Assembly: GCF_001761365.1 (NCBI RefSeq)
Contig: NZ_CP017477.1
Span: 1,200,501-1,264,500 of the forward strand
Source of the DNA: Polaribacter vadi
GTDB taxonomy: Bacteria; Bacteroidota; Bacteroidia; Flavobacteriales; Flavobacteriaceae
Direction: 5' to 3'
DNA: 64,000 bases
Shown: one piece after another, positions 61,110 to 64,000 of the stretch
Layout: every line of letters begins with the position of its first letter
Position numbering within the stretch: the stretch's first letter is position 1
Program-made: the position numbers and the translations under genes
Notes under the pieces: generated by a model
What the model was told of the DNA's origin: nothing
Databases searched by the model: none
Seen by the model: the letters and a program-made list of their open reading frames with translations, nothing else

Positions 61110-64000
61110 ATGTCTATTTTCTCAAAAAAGAAAAGTTTTTTTAATACCAAAAAAATACTTTTACCTTTATTATTCTTTTTTTCCATAGCAATTTCATATT
61201 CTCAAGAAATTGTTGTTTCTGGTTCCGTTAAAGAATCAAATACAAATAGTCCAATTCCAGGAGTTAATATTATTATTAAAGGAAAAACAATAGGAATTAC
61301 ATCAGATTTTGATGGTCTCTATTCTATTAAAGCGTCCTTAAATGATATTTTAGTTTTTAGTTATTTAGGTTATGCACCTAAAGAGATTAAAGTTACATCA
61401 GCAACAATCAATGTTTTTCTAGAAGAAGATACACAAAGTTTAGATGAAATTGTTATCATAGGTTATGGTACAACTACTGTTAAAGATGCAACAGGAGCTG
61501 TAACTGCAATAACAGAGAAAAACTTTAATAAGGGAAACATAACTACAGCAGAAAATTTATTAAATGGTAAAGTAGCAGGATTAACAATTAATACTGGTGG
61601 AGAACCAGGTGCAGGTTCTACCATAAGAATTAGAGGTGGAGCATCTTTAGGAGCCTCAAACGATCCTCTAATCGTAATAAATGGTTTGCCTGTAGATAAT
61701 AATGCTATTGGTGGTTCTCGTTCTATTTTAAGTTCAATTAATCCTAATGAAATAGCATCATTTTCAATTTTAAAAGATGCTTCTGCTACTGCAATTTATG
61801 GTTCTAGAGCATCAAATGGTGTTATTATAATAACAACTAAAAAAGGATCTAGAAATCTGAATGTGAATTTAGATATGAATTTCGGTATCAATACACTTCC
61901 TAATAAAGTTGATGTTTTTTCAGGTGATGAGCTACGTAATTTAGTAAGTAGTGTAAACCCTAGTTTAACTCCTTTGTTAGGCAATGCAAATACAGATTGG
62001 CAAGATGAAATTTATAATAATAGTGCAACTTCTATTATAAATGCTTCTGCAAACGGAATGTTACTCAATAAAATACCTGCAAGAATTTCTATAGGAAGAA
62101 CTTTTCAAGAAGGATTGCAGTTAACCTCTAGATTTGAAAGAAATAATGCCTCTTTTAATCTAAACCCTAACTTCTTAAACAACAGTTTAAAAATTAGTGT
62201 TAATGGTAATGCTTCTTTTGAAAGAAATAGATTTGCTTCAGGTCAAGCAGCAAATGCATTAACTTTCGATCCTACACAACCTGTTTATGATGAAAACTCA
62301 CCATTTGGAGGTTACTTTCAGTATTATACAGATAATAATGATGGTGTAATTAATGAAGATGATTTAACTGCATTAGCTCCATTTAATCCTTTGGCTGAGT
62401 TATTACAAAGAAGAAGTATAAGTAATATTCAGCGTTTTTATGGGAATGTTAAAATAGATTATAATTTTAATTTTTTACCAGAATTATCTGCAGTTTTAAA
62501 TGTAGGTATGGATAAACAAAATGCTGATGGTACAGTAAGGGTTTCTGATAAAAATCCTTTAGCTCAGAATGATGGAAGTTTGGTGGGTTCTTATTCAGAA
62601 TACACAAACAGTCAAAATAACACACTTTTAGACGGGTATTTATCTTATAATAAAGAATGGAATAATTTTAATGTTGATGGAACTGCTGGATATTCTTATC
62701 AAAAATTCACCAATAAAAGATATGTAAGTGGCGAATTGTTAGATGATGGTCCAGATTCTGAACCAGTAAACAATGTAGATCCTAATTTGGTACTAATTGG
62801 TTTTTTTGGTAGAGCAAATTTTTCATTTTACGATAAATATTTACTTACACTTTCTTACAGAAGAGATGGTACATCAAGATTTAGTAAAGAAAATAGATGG
62901 GGTAATTTTCCATCTGCAGCAATTGCTTGGAAAATAAAAGAAGATTTGTTTCCAGAATCTGAAAACCTATCATCTTTAAAATTAAGATTAGGTTGGGGTA
63001 TTACAGGTCAACAAGATATTGGTAGAAATAATTTAGATTTATTTTTATCTAGATATATAAGAGGTTTACCAAGTTCTCAATATATTTTTGGAGATACTAC
63101 AACACCTGTTGGGATACCACAATTTAGAAATGAAGAACTAAAATGGGAAGAAACTACAACGTATAACATAGGTTTTGATTATGGTTTATTTAACGATAAA
63201 ATTACAGGTTCTTTAGAAGGGTTTTATAAAGAATCTAAAGATTTATTATCTAATGCAGCTATTTCTGATGGTTCTAATTTTAGTAATTCTGGTTTTCAAA
63301 ACATAGGGAATTTCACTTCTCAAGGTATTGAATTTTCAATTGGAGGTGATTTAATTACCAATGATGATGGTTTAAATATCGATTTTAATTTCAACACTAC
63401 TTTTATCAAAACAGAAATTAAAAAGTTAGCATTAGATCAAGATCAATTAGTTGGTGGCGCAGATGGTGGAACAGGAAATACAGCCCAAATTCATAGAGAA
63501 GGTTTTACGCCATTTTCATTTTTTGTATATAAGCAAGTTTACGATAGCAACAATAATCCTATAGAAGGCGCTTATGCAGATTTAAATGGAGATAATTTAA
63601 TTACAGATGCAGATAAATATATTCATCATAATGGAGCTCCTTCTGTAACATTTGGTTATGCATCAAACTTTTACTATAAAAACTTTGATTTATCTTTTAA
63701 TTTAAGAGCCAATATAGATAATTACGTCTATAATAATGTAAACTCCTCTAGAGCTCAATATGATTTGCTAGAGAACAGTTCTGTAGTTGCAAATTTACCA
63801 ACATCAGTATTACAATCTAATTTTAATACCACAGAAAATGTAATACTTTCTGATTATTATATAGAAAACGCTTCTTTTTTAAGGATGGACAACATAACTA
63901 CTGGCTATACTTTTAATGAAATTTTTAGCAATAAATCTTCCATCAGATTATCAGCAAGTGTTCAAAATGTATTCGTAATTACAAATTACTCAGGTTTAGA
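61110..64000 (+). CDS. SusC/RagA-type TonB-linked outer-membrane transporter, 5' part
   Basis: The frame from the ATG at 61110 stays open to the window end, giving about 963 residues so far. Signal peptide LLPLLFFFSIAISYSQ, then a carboxypeptidase-like domain (GVNIIIKGKTIGITSDFDGLYSIKA), the TonB box-like DEIVIIGYGT and a plug (LLNGKVAGLTINTGGEPGAGSTIRIRGGASLGA, SFSILKDASATAIYGSRASNGVIIITTKKG). This is the SusC profile; SusC pairs with a SusD lipoprotein, expected just downstream outside the window. It is 187 bp after the HTCS gene, so the pair forms the start of a polysaccharide-utilisation locus. Substrate unknown. Confidence 0.95.
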   Translation, partial: MSIFSKKKSFFNTKKILLPLLFFFSIAISYSQEIVVSGSVKESNTNSPIPGVNIIIKGKTIGITSDFDGLYSIKASLNDILVFSYLGYAPKEIKVTSATINVFLEEDTQSLDEIVIIGYGTTTVKDATGAVTAITEKNFNKGNITTAENLLNGKVAGLTINTGGEPGAGSTIRIRGGASLGASNDPLIVINGLPVDNNAIGGSRSILSSINPNEIASFSILKDASATAIYGSRASNGVIIITTKKGSRNLNVNLDMNFGINTLPNKVDVFSGDELRNLVSSVNPSLTPLLGNANTDWQDEIYNNSATSIINASANGMLLNKIPARISIGRTFQEGLQLTSRFERNNASFNLNPNFLNNSLKISVNGNASFERNRFASGQAANALTFDPTQPVYDENSPFGGYFQYYTDNNDGVINEDDLTALAPFNPLAELLQRRSISNIQRFYGNVKIDYNFNFLPELSAVLNVGMDKQNADGTVRVSDKNPLAQNDGSLVGSYSEYTNSQNNTLLDGYLSYNKEWNNFNVDGTAGYSYQKFTNKRYVSGELLDDGPDSEPVNNVDPNLVLIGFFGRANFSFYDKYLLTLSYRRDGTSRFSKENRWGNFPSAAIAWKIKEDLFPESENLSSLKLRLGWGITGQQDIGRNNLDLFLSRYIRGLPSSQYIFGDTTTPVGIPQFRNEELKWEETTTYNIGFDYGLFNDKITGSLEGFYKESKDLLSNAAISDGSNFSNSGFQNIGNFTSQGIEFSIGGDLITNDDGLNIDFNFNTTFIKTEIKKLALDQDQLVGGADGGTGNTAQIHREGFTPFSFFVYKQVYDSNNNPIEGAYADLNGDNLITDADKYIHHNGAPSVTFGYASNFYYKNFDLSFNLRANIDNYVYNNVNSSRAQYDLLENSSVVANLPTSVLQSNFNTTENVILSDYYIENASFLRMDNITTGYTFNEIFSNKSSIRLSASVQNVFVITNYSGL

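Overview
The window is AT-rich DNA (about 30% GC by eye) from a member of the Bacteroidota, almost certainly a marine Flavobacteriaceae of the Polaribacter/Tenacibaculum type. The evidence is the gene content (SusC-type receptor, hybrid two-component sensor with propeller repeats, YfhO, DUF5683, DUF6122, DUF6268, KatG, PPK2), the frequent -7 promoter motif TAnnTTTG that replaces the proteobacterial -10 box, and the near absence of Shine-Dalgarno sequences. There is no phage, insertion sequence, plasmid origin or CRISPR array. The window is mostly chromosomal housekeeping and envelope DNA, with short repeat islands and gene remnants between the genes.

Layout. 1-4363: chromosome partition and envelope genes on + (parA end, parB, DUF5683, dapB, lepB). 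4364-6123: WbqC, a Crp/Fnr regulator and a small membrane protein. 6114-14449: a minus-strand surface-glycan cluster (flippase, two GT4 transferases, WecB-like epimerase, methyltransferase, YfhO, DUF4834). 14624-21001: outer-membrane protein, GNAT-like protein, RsmE, two small envelope proteins, a BASS transporter and a PlsC-like acyltransferase, with tandem-repeat spacers. 21157-21833: a HigBA toxin-antitoxin pair. 21965-27770: a structured intergenic element, a GH3/serine-hydrolase fusion, a hypothetical protein, a decayed gene, an exonuclease and a PPK2 kinase. 28008-29572: a three-gene unit joined by ATGA overlaps, starting with an unlisted 53-residue basic protein, then a fragment of an FAD oxidoreductase. 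29619-31913: a TonB receptor. 32050-36445: a peroxide-defence block (DUF6952, thioredoxin and peroxiredoxin on -, katG and an ankyrin protein on +) whose divergent promoter region carries two OxyR-like half-sites. 36428-41644: a sigma-54 activator lacking a DNA-binding domain, an outer-membrane protein, an MscS channel and a NatAB-type ABC exporter. 41774-47897: a MarR regulator with a perfect 26-bp palindrome over an apparently leaderless promoter, followed by a fadN-fadA-fadE beta-oxidation unit. 48012-56290: M28 peptidase lipoprotein, J-KTSC protein, a YceI/beta-barrel/YceI set, thioredoxin reductase, and a PQQ-type dehydrogenase with its cytochrome c. 56429-56503: tRNA-Pro(UGG) preceded by a partial copy of its own 5' end. 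56900-64000: a hybrid two-component regulator and a SusC-type transporter that runs off the window, the likely start of a polysaccharide-utilisation locus.

No clearly new multi-gene system was found. The observations most worth a second look are the MarR operator with its leaderless start, the repeat islands that begin at stop codons (one of which provides the stop codon), the structured element after the GH3 gene, the katG/prx regulatory region with its ankyrin partner, the activator without a DNA-binding domain, and the duplicated tRNA 5' end.
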